A DNA stretch of 64,000 bases from Reyranella sp. CPCC 100927 (GTDB taxonomy: Bacteria > Pseudomonadota > Alphaproteobacteria > Reyranellales > Reyranellaceae), in NCBI RefSeq assembly GCF_007859315.1, contig NZ_VOHA01000006.1, forward strand, positions 310,001 through 374,000. Reading direction: 5' to 3'. The notes beneath the pieces were generated by a model. That model was given only the letters and a program-made list of their open reading frames with translations, was not told where the DNA came from and did no database searches. The translations under genes were made by a program, and so were the position numbers. Shown here piece after piece: positions 15,018 to 24,587 of the stretch. Within the stretch, counting starts at the first letter, position 1; the number at the start of each line of letters is the position of its first letter.

Positions 15018-15200
15018 ATGCTGTCCAAGATTCGCAAATTTCTGAAGAACGAGCAGGGCGCGACGATGATCGAGTACGCTCTCCTCGCGGCGCTGATTTC
15101 CATCGCGGCTATCGCGGTGTTGCCGGACGTCAGGGACGGGGTCTCCCGTACCTTCACCTCTGTGAAGGGCGGCATGGATCAGGCTGCACCGGCGCCCTAA
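15018..15200 (+). CDS. flp: Flp-type type IVb pilin
   Basis: 60 residues. A short basic leader (MLSKIRKFLKNEQG) is followed by ATMIEYALLAALISIAAIAVL, the Flp pilin hydrophobic helix. Prepilin peptidase should cleave after the Gly, leaving a pilin of about 46 residues with the conserved Glu at mature position 5. The mature protein polymerises into adhesive Flp/Tad pili. It is the first gene of the locus, is separated by a hairpin from the peptidase gene, and is expected to be the most abundant product. Confidence 0.95.
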   Translation: MLSKIRKFLKNEQGATMIEYALLAALISIAAIAVLPDVRDGVSRTFTSVKGGMDQAAPAP

Positions 15201-15222
15201 AGCTCGCGAGGGAAGTTGGATC

Positions 15223-15249
15223 GCACGGGTGGCCGTTCGCCATCCGTGC
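15223..15249 (+). promoter_or_regulatory. Stem-loop after the pilin gene
   Basis: GCACGGGTGGC (15223-15233) and GCCATCCGTGC (15239-15249) pair over 11 bp with one G-U, around loop CGTTC. There is no U-run. Such stems between flp and the export genes can stabilise pilin mRNA or stop most transcripts, raising pilin over machinery. Confidence 0.5.
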
Positions 15250-15283
15250 CCACCATGCCAAGCACGGAGGTTAAGGAGAGCCG

Positions 15284-15835
15284 ATGTCGATGGCGCTCCC
15301 CGTCCTCACCCAAGGGTGCGTGCTACTCTTCGTAGCCTTGGCGATTCAGGCAGCTCGTAGCGACTGGGCCTGCTTTATCATCCCCAATCACCTGCCTCTC
15401 GCTATCGTTGGTCTTTGGGCCGTGTACTCCTTGCTTCAGTGGCTGCAAGGATATGCGCCAACTGCCATCGCCGTGTCAGCGGGTATGGCCGTGATTGTTT
15501 TTTCTGTTGGGTTCGGCCTATTCGCCGCAAACCTTTTTGGTGGCGGTGACGTCAAGTTGTTGGCGGCGGCAAGCCTGTGGGCCGCACCGGATTGGATCCC
15601 TCAATTTGTGATGATCGTTGCAATGTCAGGCGCTGTCCTTGGGATCGCATTTATGATGCCGGCATTTGGCAATCTCCCTCGTGACGGCCACCATTCAGCT
15701 GTTGCTACTGTGGAGACGGACGCGAAGGAGCCACGGCTTAAACGCAAGATACCCTATGGAACAGCTATTGCGGTGGGCTGCGCCGCGATTGCACTCAGAC
15801 TACTCAACCTGTTTCCGTTCGGAGCTCAGTCGTGA
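15284..15835 (+). CDS. cpaA: Prepilin peptidase (TadV/CpaA)
   Basis: 183 residues with about five or six membrane segments. The two catalytic aspartates of A24 peptidases lie in RSDWACFIIPNHL and in LFGGGDVKLL. The enzyme lacks the N-terminal methyltransferase domain of PilD, as is normal for TadV. It removes the leader from Flp and from the TadE-type pseudopilins encoded downstream. AAGGAGA precedes ATG 15284. The stop overlaps the GTG start of cpaB (GTGA). Confidence 0.93.
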   Translation: MSMALPVLTQGCVLLFVALAIQAARSDWACFIIPNHLPLAIVGLWAVYSLLQWLQGYAPTAIAVSAGMAVIVFSVGFGLFAANLFGGGDVKLLAAASLWAAPDWIPQFVMIVAMSGAVLGIAFMMPAFGNLPRDGHHSAVATVETDAKEPRLKRKIPYGTAIAVGCAAIALRLLNLFPFGAQS

Positions 15836-16764
15836 ACCCACAGCGTATCATCATGCTTATCGTAGCGTTGATGATTGCGGGTGGCACCGTGTTGTTTCTT
15901 CGCTCGTATTTGGACGCCGAGCGGAGGGCGGCGAAGCAAGTCACCCAACCGGCCAGGGAGCCCATAAGGCCCGCCCTGCAGGTCCTCGTAGCACGATCCG
16001 AGGTTCGAACGGGCCAGATCGTCAAACCTGATGACCTGCGCTGGCAAGCTTGGCCCGAAGGCTCGCTTTCACCCGCTTATGCCGTGGAAGGTCTTCGTCC
16101 GCTCACAGACTTCGTCGGTGCTGTCGCGCGGTCCCCCATTTCTCCGGGAGAGCCGATCACAGAAGGCAAGCTGGTGCTGCCGGGCTCGCGGGGCTTCATG
16201 GCTGCGGTGCTGCAGCCCGGTATGCGCGCCGTTTCCGTACCGGTGACTGTCACATCGGGGATCTCAGGCTTCGTGTTCGCCGGCGACAAGGTCGATCTGA
16301 TCCTGACCCATTCACTTCAACCTGCGGCCCAGGGTGAGAAAGAGCCGCACGCCAGTGAGACCATCCTGCGCGATATTCGCGTCATCGCCATGGACCAGCG
16401 ATCAGATGCGAAGCCAGGCGAGCAGGCACAGATCGCCAAGACAGCAACGTTTGAGGTGACTCCCAAGCAAAGCGAGATCATCACGCTCGCGCTGGAAATG
16501 GGAAAGTTATCGCTGACTCTGCGCAGCTTGCAAGAAACCACCGATACACCTTTACCCGAAGGTCCCAGCTATACTCGTGATACGGACGTCAGCGTCTTGT
16601 TGTCGTCCCGCCCTTCAAGCCGCCCGGTGGAACCCTCTCCATCGGTGCCAACAGCCGCGCCGCCGCCTTCAGCATCAGTCACGATTATCCGCGGCAGTGT
16701 CGTTGCGGAGAGCGGACCTGCCGCCGACGGTAGAAATGGTAGCGGGGGAGGTACCAAACCATGA
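15832..16764 (+). CDS. cpaB: Flp pilus assembly protein CpaB/RcpC
   Basis: 310 residues starting at GTG 15832, which overlaps the cpaA stop. One N-terminal membrane anchor (about residues 5-23), then an SAF domain (about 47-115; VLVARSEVRTGQIVKPDDLRW) and the RcpC/CpaB domain to about 235. The tail is Ser/Pro/Gly-rich. CpaB is periplasmic and helps the outer-membrane secretin. Its stop overlaps the next ATG (ATGA). Confidence 0.92.
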   Translation: MNPQRIIMLIVALMIAGGTVLFLRSYLDAERRAAKQVTQPAREPIRPALQVLVARSEVRTGQIVKPDDLRWQAWPEGSLSPAYAVEGLRPLTDFVGAVARSPISPGEPITEGKLVLPGSRGFMAAVLQPGMRAVSVPVTVTSGISGFVFAGDKVDLILTHSLQPAAQGEKEPHASETILRDIRVIAMDQRSDAKPGEQAQIAKTATFEVTPKQSEIITLALEMGKLSLTLRSLQETTDTPLPEGPSYTRDTDVSVLLSSRPSSRPVEPSPSVPTAAPPPSASVTIIRGSVVAESGPAADGRNGSGGGTKP

Positions 16765-18335
16765 CTGCTCTTGTCTTGCCGACCGACCGCCGACCCTCGA
16801 TACTGTACTGGTTCCAGCTCTTAGCCTGCGCCACAGTTGCTACTCTGCTGGTTGGCTTGGCGGACACCGCGCAAGCGCAGACTCCCCCGTCGCGTCAACC
16901 GGTGCCGATTCAGCCGGGACAACCAACATTGATCACGCCGCCTGCGCCGCCATCCGGCGTCGTGCCGCCACCTATACCGGTACAAGCGCCCGCGGAGGAA
17001 GCTCGGCCGCGCCCGTTCGGCCGCAGTGCAGTCGTACCGACCGAGTCGCCAAGCTTGGCGATCGATGCCGGTAAGGGCACGATCATCAAGCTCAAATCGG
17101 CTGCGTCGACGGTCTTTGTCGCCAATCCCGATGTCGCTGACGTACAGGTCAAGACGGGCAACACCATCTACATCTTTGGTAAGAAACCCGGTGAGACGGT
17201 TTTGTATGCCGTCGATGAGCAGGATCGCGTGTTGCTTAACACGGTTGTGGTAGTTGGTCATCCCGTCGGCCGGGTAGTCAGTAATGTTGCCTCGATGCGC
17301 GGCGGCTCAGGCATTCAGGCGACGACGGTCGGTGGTGCCGTAGTGCTCCAGGGTCGGTCCGATAACCCGGCCGCTATCGAGCAGGCACGCCGCATGGCCA
17401 TCGGCGTTACAGGCGATCCCACTAAGGTCATCAACAATGTCGCGCTCGACGGATCCAATCAGGTGCTGCTACGCGTGAAGATCGTGGAGGCCCAGCGCGA
17501 AACCCTGAAACGGCTCGGATTTAATTGGGAGGCCATCTTCAAACTGGGTGGGGGGCTCACGGCCGGATTGGCGAGCCCGGCGGATCTTGTGGCAAGTCCT
17601 TTCACGCGTATCGGTGATCCGGTAGGGGGGGCGATCGTAGGTCGTTATACCAAGGGTGGTACTGACATCTTCGGCCTTATAGACCTGCTGGCAACGGAGA
17701 ACATGCTGACGGTGCTTGCGGAGCCCAATCTGACCGCCATGTCAGGCGAAACGGCGAGTTTCCTGGCCGGCGGCGAATTCCCGATTGTGGTACCGCAACA
17801 AAACGGTTTGGCGACAATACTGTTCAAGCAGTTTGGCGTCAGCCTTGCTTTCACGCCAACCATTCACGGCAACGGGCGCATTACCCTGCGAGCAAAGCCC
17901 GAGGTTAGCCAGCTTACCACCAATGGCCAGATCACGTTCCAGGGATTTGTGATCCCTGCGCTCACAGTACGGCGTGTTGATACGACCGTTGAGTTGGCGA
18001 GCGGTCAGAGTTTCGCGATCGCTGGTCTGATCCAGAACAATTCCACTCAAAACGTCAGCAAGCTGCCCGGACTTGGTGAGATTCCGATTCTGGGCGCCTT
18101 GTTCCGGTCGGATGCCTTCCAGCGCAGCGAAACCGAACTGGTGGTGATCGTGACGCCCTATCTGGTGCGGGCGTCAAACGGTCGGCTCTCGACGCCCGTG
18201 GATGGATTTGTGCCTCCCACGGATGCCGACCGCTATCTCTTTGATCGCACTTACCGCCCGCAGAGTGCCGGGTCCGGGCGACAGGCGGTGCGCCCGGGAG
18301 CCACGGCTCGCACCGGCGGTTTCATGTTGGACTAG
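16761..18335 (+). CDS. cpaC: Outer-membrane secretin CpaC/RcpA
   Basis: 524 residues. A long signal region ends near ADTAQAQ. An N-terminal pilus-formation domain (about 90-170, FVANPDVADVQVKTGNTIYIFG), a BON-like repeat and the secretin domain (from about 270 to 470) follow. The secretin signature includes AEPNLTAMSGETASFLAGGEFPIVVPQ and the conserved LPGLGEIPILGALFRS. It forms the multimeric gate through which the Flp pilus leaves the cell. The distal 50 residues are not secretin-like and may sit at the periplasmic side. Confidence 0.95.
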   Translation: MTALVLPTDRRPSILYWFQLLACATVATLLVGLADTAQAQTPPSRQPVPIQPGQPTLITPPAPPSGVVPPPIPVQAPAEEARPRPFGRSAVVPTESPSLAIDAGKGTIIKLKSAASTVFVANPDVADVQVKTGNTIYIFGKKPGETVLYAVDEQDRVLLNTVVVVGHPVGRVVSNVASMRGGSGIQATTVGGAVVLQGRSDNPAAIEQARRMAIGVTGDPTKVINNVALDGSNQVLLRVKIVEAQRETLKRLGFNWEAIFKLGGGLTAGLASPADLVASPFTRIGDPVGGAIVGRYTKGGTDIFGLIDLLATENMLTVLAEPNLTAMSGETASFLAGGEFPIVVPQQNGLATILFKQFGVSLAFTPTIHGNGRITLRAKPEVSQLTTNGQITFQGFVIPALTVRRVDTTVELASGQSFAIAGLIQNNSTQNVSKLPGLGEIPILGALFRSDAFQRSETELVVIVTPYLVRASNGRLSTPVDGFVPPTDADRYLFDRTYRPQSAGSGRQAVRPGATARTGGFMLD

Positions 18336-18358
18336 GCAGCAGCCACGGGGGTCGTGAC

Positions 18359-19030
18359 ATGCTTTCCGTTCGTGTCTTTGCCGTGATGGCGGCTGCGCTG
18401 GGTGTGTCGCTGGCCGCCTGCGAAAATCCGGAAACGGCTGTGCACTACGCCCCCAAGCAGGCCCGCGCCGATCGGGCCGCGGCCCTGCATGGTGTGTCCT
18501 TTTCGCCGCTTCGCGACGACCTCTCGGCCAGCGAGCGGCAGCGGCTTATGGCGTTTGTGCGGGAGCTTCCAACCGATCGCGCGACTGTTGTGCTATTTAC
18601 AGCGTCCGATAGTCCATCGTTGCAAGCGCAGCGTGCGGCTGCGGTTCGCTCTCAACTCGAGGCCTGGGGCGTCCCCGTCGCGACCGTAGCGCGTGCGCAA
18701 GGCTTCGCGGTTGGTCCGGACACGGTTGTCGTTTCGGCTGAGAGCTACTCCGCACGGGCGCTGAATTGTCCCGACTTCAGCAAATCCGCTGGCTACGATC
18801 CGCTCAACCTGCCGCAGAGCAATCTCGGTTGTGCCACGGCCCGTAACTTGGCCGACATGGTTGCCGACCCACGCGATCTTGAGAGGGGGCGTTCACCAGG
18901 GCCTGCGAGCGGTCATCTGGGCGCGTCAGCTGTCGATCGCCTTTATAATGGCAAGGTGAAAGATCCAGCTGCAACGCAGTTGGGTATCGGTGCGAGCGGT
19001 GGCAGCAGCAGCGGTGGGGCGGGCAACTGA
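18359..19030 (+). CDS. cpaD: Pilus assembly lipoprotein CpaD
   Basis: 223 residues. A lipobox-type signal (VSLAAC, Cys20 or so) implies anchoring in the outer membrane. The family signature LGCATARNLADMVADPRDLERGR and a preceding PDFS stretch identify CpaD. It is thought to act with the secretin, perhaps as a pilotin. The tail is Gly/Ser-rich. It follows cpaC by 23 bases. Confidence 0.9.
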   Translation: MLSVRVFAVMAAALGVSLAACENPETAVHYAPKQARADRAAALHGVSFSPLRDDLSASERQRLMAFVRELPTDRATVVLFTASDSPSLQAQRAAAVRSQLEAWGVPVATVARAQGFAVGPDTVVVSAESYSARALNCPDFSKSAGYDPLNLPQSNLGCATARNLADMVADPRDLERGRSPGPASGHLGASAVDRLYNGKVKDPAATQLGIGASGGSSSGGAGN

Positions 19031-19064
19031 CGTGTCATGAGCGCATTTCCAAGGACTTGAAGTC

Positions 19065-20429
19065 ATGGCTGTACCGGCCGCGATCGAAACCGACAATATT
19101 AATACACCATTGAGCTTGCCGCCGCTGCCGGTGGGCGCGTTCGCGGTGTTCGTTAAGGACCCGGCAACACGCAGTCGCGTCGAGGCCGAGTTGCCGCTTG
19201 CTCTGACGGAGCGGGCGCCGATCCACGTCGTTGCCGGCGGCTTGGCAGCTGCGATGCATGTAACAGGATGGCCAGCGGGCTTGAGCGGTCTTATCCTGGA
19301 CATTGACGATTCCTCATCTCCTGTCGCGGACATGGCGGCCTTGATCGGGTCTTTGTCTGGGGATTGCGTCGTCATCGCCATTGGCCAAGCCAACGACGTC
19401 GGCCTGTTCCGAGACCTGTCAGGCACGGGTGTCGCCGACTATCTCATTCGTCCGCTCACCGAAGGTCTTCTGCACAAAGCGCTTGAAAAAGCTCTGATTG
19501 CCAAGTCGCGAGAGATCGAATTGCGTAGCGCTAGAGCGGCTTTAAAGGCAGCCGCAGCTAGCGATCCTTCGGCTCGACGGTCTGGGACAGAGGTCGAGCC
19601 ACTGGTCGTTGCGTGTTGCGGTACACGTGGTGGTGTGGGGGTGACCACGCTTGCCATTGCACTTGCGTCGATGCTCGGCCAGGCGCGCAATCGCGAAGCG
19701 CTAATCCTCGATCTCGATATGCACTGCGGATCGGTGATGCTAGCGCTCGATCTGGACGCAACGGAAGCCCTGCGCGAAGCGTTATCGGTACCCGCGCGCG
19801 TCGATAATCTTTTCGTCGACCAATCTGTTCAGCGGAAAAGCGACCTTCTCTATGCTTTGGGTGCCGAAGAGGCACTGCAGACGATTGCTCCTCCCGAGCT
19901 TGGCGCAATTCTCAGGATAGTGTCGGCTTACAAGGGACGATTTCGGCAGATCGTGCTCGATCTGCCTCGCGGTGATCCTTTGATTCAACGTCAAGCGCTC
20001 GAGGCAGCAACCGATTTCGTTCTGGTTTGTGATTTGACGCTTGCGGGCACGCGGGATGCTATGCGGCTGCTTAATTTCGCTGCCGATGCAGCACCGCACC
20101 TTCGTATCCACCTGGTTGCCAGCGGTGCGACGGATCCACGAAGGGCGTCAATCAAGCTGGCTGATCTCGAGCGTAGCGTGAAGCACAAAGCAGTCTGCCA
20201 GATTGCCTTTGATGACAAAAGCGTTGCAGCGGCGATCAATGCCGGTAAGCCGCTCAATGAAGCGATGCCCCGCAGCGCTATGGTCAAATCGCTGCGTCCG
20301 CTTGTGGAAGTGATACGGGCCACTGTCGACCATGGTGATCCTGCGGTCGGACGTGGCAGACCTTTCTGGTCAAAGCTGCTGAGATCCAAGAGCAGGATCC
20401 CCACATCGACAGCCGGGGTGGGGGCCTGA
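19065..20429 (+). CDS. cpaE: TadZ/CpaE, MinD-like pilus localisation protein
   Basis: 454 residues. The N-terminal part (about 25-145) looks like a receiver-type domain, and the C-terminal part (about 180-425) is a MinD/ParA-like ATPase fold. The deviant Walker A loop reads TRGGVGVTTLA where MinD-like proteins have KGGxGKT, so both the signature lysine and the usual P-loop lysine are missing. LILDLDMHCGSV matches the following strand. TadZ marks the pole or site where the Tad machine is built. Loss of the lysines suggests weak or no ATP hydrolysis. Confidence 0.9.
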   Translation: MAVPAAIETDNINTPLSLPPLPVGAFAVFVKDPATRSRVEAELPLALTERAPIHVVAGGLAAAMHVTGWPAGLSGLILDIDDSSSPVADMAALIGSLSGDCVVIAIGQANDVGLFRDLSGTGVADYLIRPLTEGLLHKALEKALIAKSREIELRSARAALKAAAASDPSARRSGTEVEPLVVACCGTRGGVGVTTLAIALASMLGQARNREALILDLDMHCGSVMLALDLDATEALREALSVPARVDNLFVDQSVQRKSDLLYALGAEEALQTIAPPELGAILRIVSAYKGRFRQIVLDLPRGDPLIQRQALEAATDFVLVCDLTLAGTRDAMRLLNFAADAAPHLRIHLVASGATDPRRASIKLADLERSVKHKAVCQIAFDDKSVAAAINAGKPLNEAMPRSAMVKSLRPLVEVIRATVDHGDPAVGRGRPFWSKLLRSKSRIPTSTAGVGA

Positions 20430-20436
20430 GCCGACT

Positions 20437-22248
20437 ATGTTCCGTCGCAGCGGACGCCAAGAGATCGCAGCGGTATCTCGCGACGACGGTACCACGGGCA
20501 ATCTTCTTGCAGAGCGCGTAGTGCGCCGAGCTCGTCTCGACGAAACAGACGCTGACGATCGTGCTGCCCGCCTGGGGCAGCTGACGGTGACGCTGGATGT
20601 GCCCCTGACGAACCGGCTGGAGACAGAACGTGTATCCGGCCGCACGCCAGGTGAAATTGCCCGTATCGCCGGTGAAACGATCCAAGCGCATTTTCGCGCC
20701 GGAGGCATTGCGCTGAGCGTGCTGGAGCTGCGCGACTTCGTCAATCGCGTGCTGTTACAATGGTCCCCGACGACTGAACCGGACGCCGAAAATGGAAAAG
20801 CGGCTACGCTATCGACGGCGTATCAGACGCCACAGCCAACTCGAATTGCACCTCCAGTGTTGGTCGCTCAGCATAAGCCCAAGCTGGAACCACGGCCGGC
20901 GGCAGGTGTAGCAACGCTGATTGCCCCGGCGTCGGCAGTGGAAACAGCCCGCGAAGTTCGGCCCGACGATGCGGCCAGCAGGATGATCCGAAGCCGGCTG
21001 GAGCAGGCGCGCAAGACCGTGCAGGCGATGTTGCTCAAGCGCATGGACGTCGCTGCGGCAGCCGAATTGCCTCGGGATGAACTGCAACATCAGCTCGACG
21101 ATCTCGTGCGGGAGATCTTGATCGAGTCAAAAATTCAACTCAATCGCGCCGAGCAGAACGAACTGCTTGCCATGCTGCTCGACGAGATGCTCGGTCTGGG
21201 ACCGGTCGAGCCTTTGCTGCGCGATGAGACCGTGACTGACATCCTGGTCAACGGACCTAAGCAGGTCTACATTGAGCGACGCGGTAAGTTGGAACTAACC
21301 GACGTTACTTTCGACGACAACGCACACGTGTTCAATATCTGCAATCGCATTGTCAGCCGGATCGGCCGTCGTGTCGACGAATCCAGCCCGATTGCCGATG
21401 CGCGATTGGCAGATGGCAGCCGCGTCAACATCATCATTCCGCCACTGGCGCTAGATGGGCCCAGCATCTCAATCCGCAAATTTGGCAAGAAGGCGATTGG
21501 GTTCGATCAGATGGCGACGCAAGGCAACATGTCGCCGCAGATGGCAACCGTGCTGCGCATTGCGTCGCGTTGCCGGCTCAATATCTTGATCTCGGGCGGT
21601 ACGGGTTCGGGCAAGACGACGCTACTCAACGCGCTCTCCGGGATGATCGCTCTGGATGAGCGTGTCGTTACCATAGAGGACGCGGCCGAACTGCGGCTGC
21701 AGCAGCCGCACGTGGTGCGCCTCGAGACGCGTCCTCCAAATCTTGAGGGCAATGGTGAGATCACAATGCGTGATCTGGTGAAGAACGCGCTGCGCATGCG
21801 GCCCGAGCGTATCATTCTGGGTGAGGTCCGCGGCCCCGAGGCGGTTGATCTGTTGCAGGCGATGAACACTGGACACGATGGTTCGATGGGCACGTTGCAC
21901 GCGAACCGGCCGCGCGAAGCACTGATTCGCCTGGAAAACATGCTGGCGATGGCCAACCTGAACATTCCGAACAAGGCGATGCGAACGCAGATTGCTGGCT
22001 CGCTCAACTTGATCGTGCAAATTCAGCGCATGCGCGATGGCATGCGGCGGATCACGCATATCACCGAGATCACCGGTATGGAAGGCGATGTCATCACGAC
22101 TCAGGACCTGTTCACGTTTGAATTCAAGGGCGAGGGGGCCGATGGCCGATTGACCGGCTTGTTCAAGAGTACCGGGCTGCGACCCAACTTTCTTCCCAAG
22201 GCGGCCTATTTCGGCCTCGAGAAAGCGCTGATGGAGGCGATGGGGTGA
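20437..22248 (+). CDS. cpaF: Tad pilus secretion ATPase TadA/CpaF
   Basis: 603 residues. Walker A ISGGTGSGKTTL lies near residue 390. An Asp box (TIEDAAEL), Walker B ERIILGEVRGPEA and a His box GHDGSMGTLHANRP follow, all typical of type II/IV secretion ATPases. This cytoplasmic hexamer powers pilin assembly and retraction. The family core begins around residue 180, so the protein has an N-terminal extension of about 170 residues with an Ala/Pro-rich linker. The ATG at 20437 has only a weak ribosome-binding site. It ends in overlap with the GTG of tadB. Confidence 0.95.
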   Translation: MFRRSGRQEIAAVSRDDGTTGNLLAERVVRRARLDETDADDRAARLGQLTVTLDVPLTNRLETERVSGRTPGEIARIAGETIQAHFRAGGIALSVLELRDFVNRVLLQWSPTTEPDAENGKAATLSTAYQTPQPTRIAPPVLVAQHKPKLEPRPAAGVATLIAPASAVETAREVRPDDAASRMIRSRLEQARKTVQAMLLKRMDVAAAAELPRDELQHQLDDLVREILIESKIQLNRAEQNELLAMLLDEMLGLGPVEPLLRDETVTDILVNGPKQVYIERRGKLELTDVTFDDNAHVFNICNRIVSRIGRRVDESSPIADARLADGSRVNIIIPPLALDGPSISIRKFGKKAIGFDQMATQGNMSPQMATVLRIASRCRLNILISGGTGSGKTTLLNALSGMIALDERVVTIEDAAELRLQQPHVVRLETRPPNLEGNGEITMRDLVKNALRMRPERIILGEVRGPEAVDLLQAMNTGHDGSMGTLHANRPREALIRLENMLAMANLNIPNKAMRTQIAGSLNLIVQIQRMRDGMRRITHITEITGMEGDVITTQDLFTFEFKGEGADGRLTGLFKSTGLRPNFLPKAAYFGLEKALMEAMG

Positions 22249-23261
22249 CTGCGCTGGAAGAATTCTTCGGGACGACTGACCCCACTGTTCTCATGGCGAT
22301 GGTGACGCTTGCCTTCGGTCTTTTTTGTGCCATCTACTTTGGCCTGTTTGCGGGCCGGGAAGAGCGACGTGCGCGCGACCGTTTGGATCTAATGAACCGC
22401 CGCATGCGCGGCATGGATTCACGGCAGGCCGAACAGGCACGCATGCGCCTCAAGAAAGTCGAAGTCGATAGCCACCATCCGGTGCTCGACCAACTTCTCA
22501 AGCGCTTTCTGCCCAATCGCGACGAACTCCGCGCTCGGCTTGAACGGACCGGCCGCAGGTGGACCGTTGGTGACTATGTTCTCGTCTGCTTGGTCATCAG
22601 CGGTTCTTGCGCCGCGATGTTCTATTTTCTTGGCGTGGATTTGCCTATGGCCCTGATCGGAGGGTTGGTGCTCGGGGCAAGCGTACCCCACGCCTTTGTA
22701 GGCTTTGTCGGGCGGCGACGGATTGATCGGTTCAATTCGATGTTTCCCGATGCCCTCGACCTGATCGTTCGGGCGCTGCGCTCGGGCATTCCAATACAAG
22801 AGGCAGTTGCCACCGTTGGGCGCGAGATGCAGGAGCCGATTGGCCCATTATTCGCTCGGGTAACCAACGAGGTGAGGCTCGGCGGTTCGATCGAGGACGC
22901 ATTCTGGAATGCGGCGAACACGATTCGCGCTCCGGAATTTAACTTTCTGATCATCAGCATGTCGATCCAGCGCGAGACCGGTGGTAATCTTGGCGAGACG
23001 CTTGCCAACCTGAGTAAACTGCTGCGCGACAGGCGTCAAATGAAGCTCAAGATCAGAGCTTTTAGTTCGGAGGCTCGTGCCGGTGCAGCTATTGTCGGCG
23101 CCCTGCCCTTCGTCGTGTGTGGTGCGATCTTTGTGCTCTCACCCGACTACATCATGCCTCTGTTCACCGATCCGCGTGGTGTAATGATGCTCATCATCGG
23201 GGTGTGCATGATGGCGACGGGGCTTTTTATCATGAAGCGCATGGCGACTTTCGAAATCTAG
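22245..23261 (+). CDS. tadB: Inner-membrane platform protein TadB
   Basis: 338 residues from GTG 22245 (GTGA overlap with cpaF). One N-terminal and several C-terminal membrane helices flank a GspF domain (about 170-300) with FPDALDLIVRALRSGIPIQEAV and ETGGNLGETLANLS. TadB and TadC form the platform on which the ATPase works. Confidence 0.93.
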   Translation: MTALEEFFGTTDPTVLMAMVTLAFGLFCAIYFGLFAGREERRARDRLDLMNRRMRGMDSRQAEQARMRLKKVEVDSHHPVLDQLLKRFLPNRDELRARLERTGRRWTVGDYVLVCLVISGSCAAMFYFLGVDLPMALIGGLVLGASVPHAFVGFVGRRRIDRFNSMFPDALDLIVRALRSGIPIQEAVATVGREMQEPIGPLFARVTNEVRLGGSIEDAFWNAANTIRAPEFNFLIISMSIQRETGGNLGETLANLSKLLRDRRQMKLKIRAFSSEARAGAAIVGALPFVVCGAIFVLSPDYIMPLFTDPRGVMMLIIGVCMMATGLFIMKRMATFEI

Positions 23262-23277
23262 TGTAACGGGCACCGCC

Positions 23278-24243
23278 ATGATGGATCATATATTTATCCT
23301 CGGCCTAACCGGTTCGGACATTCTCTCGCTCGTTGGAGGGGCGGCGGCACTGATCGTTACTGTCATTGTGTGGAGCGCCTTGCTGCCCGCCGAAAGCTAT
23401 GCCGGTCGTCTGCGCGCGCTTGAGGAGCGGCGTACTACGCTGAAGCACGAACTGTTGCGGCGGGACCGTCGTTCGCGTCGGATTGTTGCGACGGGAGTGC
23501 TGCGTGATCTGCTGACCAGGTTCGATGCCTTGAAGGGAGAAACGTCAGCGAAGGCGCAGCGGCAGTTGATGATGGCGGGTTTTCGCGGCAAGGACGCCAT
23601 CGTCATCTTTCTGTTCCTGAAGATGTGCTTGCCGATGGCGTTCGGTTTGGTGGCCTCTTTCCTAATCTACGTTTTGAAGGTTTGGGAATTGTCCGATTTG
23701 ATGAAACCGACCTCTGCCATTGGCAGTGTGCTTCTAGGGTGGGCGGCTCCGGACCTTTTCTTGAAAAACATGGCTCAGCGTCGCCGAGTGGTGATAGCGC
23801 GGGCACTACCAGAAGGGTTGGACTTGCTGACGATATGTGTCGAGGCTGGGTTGGGCCTGGATGCGGCGCTCACGCGCGTGGCCAAGGAACTGCGGAACCT
23901 ATGTGCTGAGCTCTCCTTCGAGTTGCAGCTCACCGCCATCGAGCTGACATTTCTGCCTGATCGACAAGCGGCGCTCGAAAACTTGGCAACGCGCAACGAT
24001 GTTCCTGGTATTCGGGGGCTGGTCAATGCCTTTCGTCAGACGGAGAAATTTGGCACACCACTTGCCCAGTCGCTGAAGGTACTGGCTGCTGAATTCCGCA
24101 GCGAGCGGATGATGAAGGCCGAGGAGAAGGGCGCGCGTCTGCCGGCGCTGCTGACGGTTCCGCTGATGGTTTTCATCCTGCCAACTCTTTTTATTGTTAT
24201 CCTCGGACCTTCGATTATCAGTGTCATTGACACGATGAAGTAG
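23278..24243 (+). CDS. tadC: Inner-membrane platform protein TadC
   Basis: 321 residues, a GspF-type domain (about 175-300) with ALPEGLDLLTICVEAGLGLDAAL and a C-terminal membrane pair. Spacing to tadB is 16 bases. It ends the first tad operon: 344 bases of AT-rich sequence with a promoter candidate follow. Confidence 0.93.
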   Translation: MMDHIFILGLTGSDILSLVGGAAALIVTVIVWSALLPAESYAGRLRALEERRTTLKHELLRRDRRSRRIVATGVLRDLLTRFDALKGETSAKAQRQLMMAGFRGKDAIVIFLFLKMCLPMAFGLVASFLIYVLKVWELSDLMKPTSAIGSVLLGWAAPDLFLKNMAQRRRVVIARALPEGLDLLTICVEAGLGLDAALTRVAKELRNLCAELSFELQLTAIELTFLPDRQAALENLATRNDVPGIRGLVNAFRQTEKFGTPLAQSLKVLAAEFRSERMMKAEEKGARLPALLTVPLMVFILPTLFIVILGPSIISVIDTMK

Positions 24244-24587
24244 GGTGTTGGAACAAAATCTTGTCGTTTCGCTTTGACTTCAAATATTACCTAATGTATG
24301 TCAGAAAATAGTGCGATCTTTACGGTAGAAAATGGTCGCACAAATAAAAAAGCGTAAGCGTACCGGGCTAATTCCTCCACCCGGATGTATTTCAACTAGT
24401 CATAATCAGGCGTTGCTGTCCGATCATCGTTGGTTTCAGGCGTCAAGCTATCCGGAAGCCCGTAGGGCAACCGTAATCGTGGATTGAGGCGGCCCGTCCG
24501 ATCGGGCTGGCGTCGAGACGCGTGTCGAAACCGGAAGCTGTGTCGTCCCAGCCTCGTCGAACAGTCTCGCCGTATTGTGGGGCTGTC
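24244..24587. other. Intergenic region between tadC and the tadG-like gene
   Basis: The AT-rich stretch 24250-24360 holds a promoter candidate at 24274-24302, and GTGCGA/TCGCAC arms form a loose inverted repeat around 24311-24340. GTG codons at 24522 and an ATG at 24588 are alternative starts of the next gene. No other gene is supported. Confidence 0.5.
24274..24302 (+). promoter_or_regulatory. Candidate promoter of the second tad operon
   Basis: TTGACT (24274-24279) and TATGTC (24297-24302) are spaced by exactly 17 bases. The -35 is near consensus. It would drive the tadG-like, tadE and possibly tadD genes separately from flp-tadC. Confidence 0.5.
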
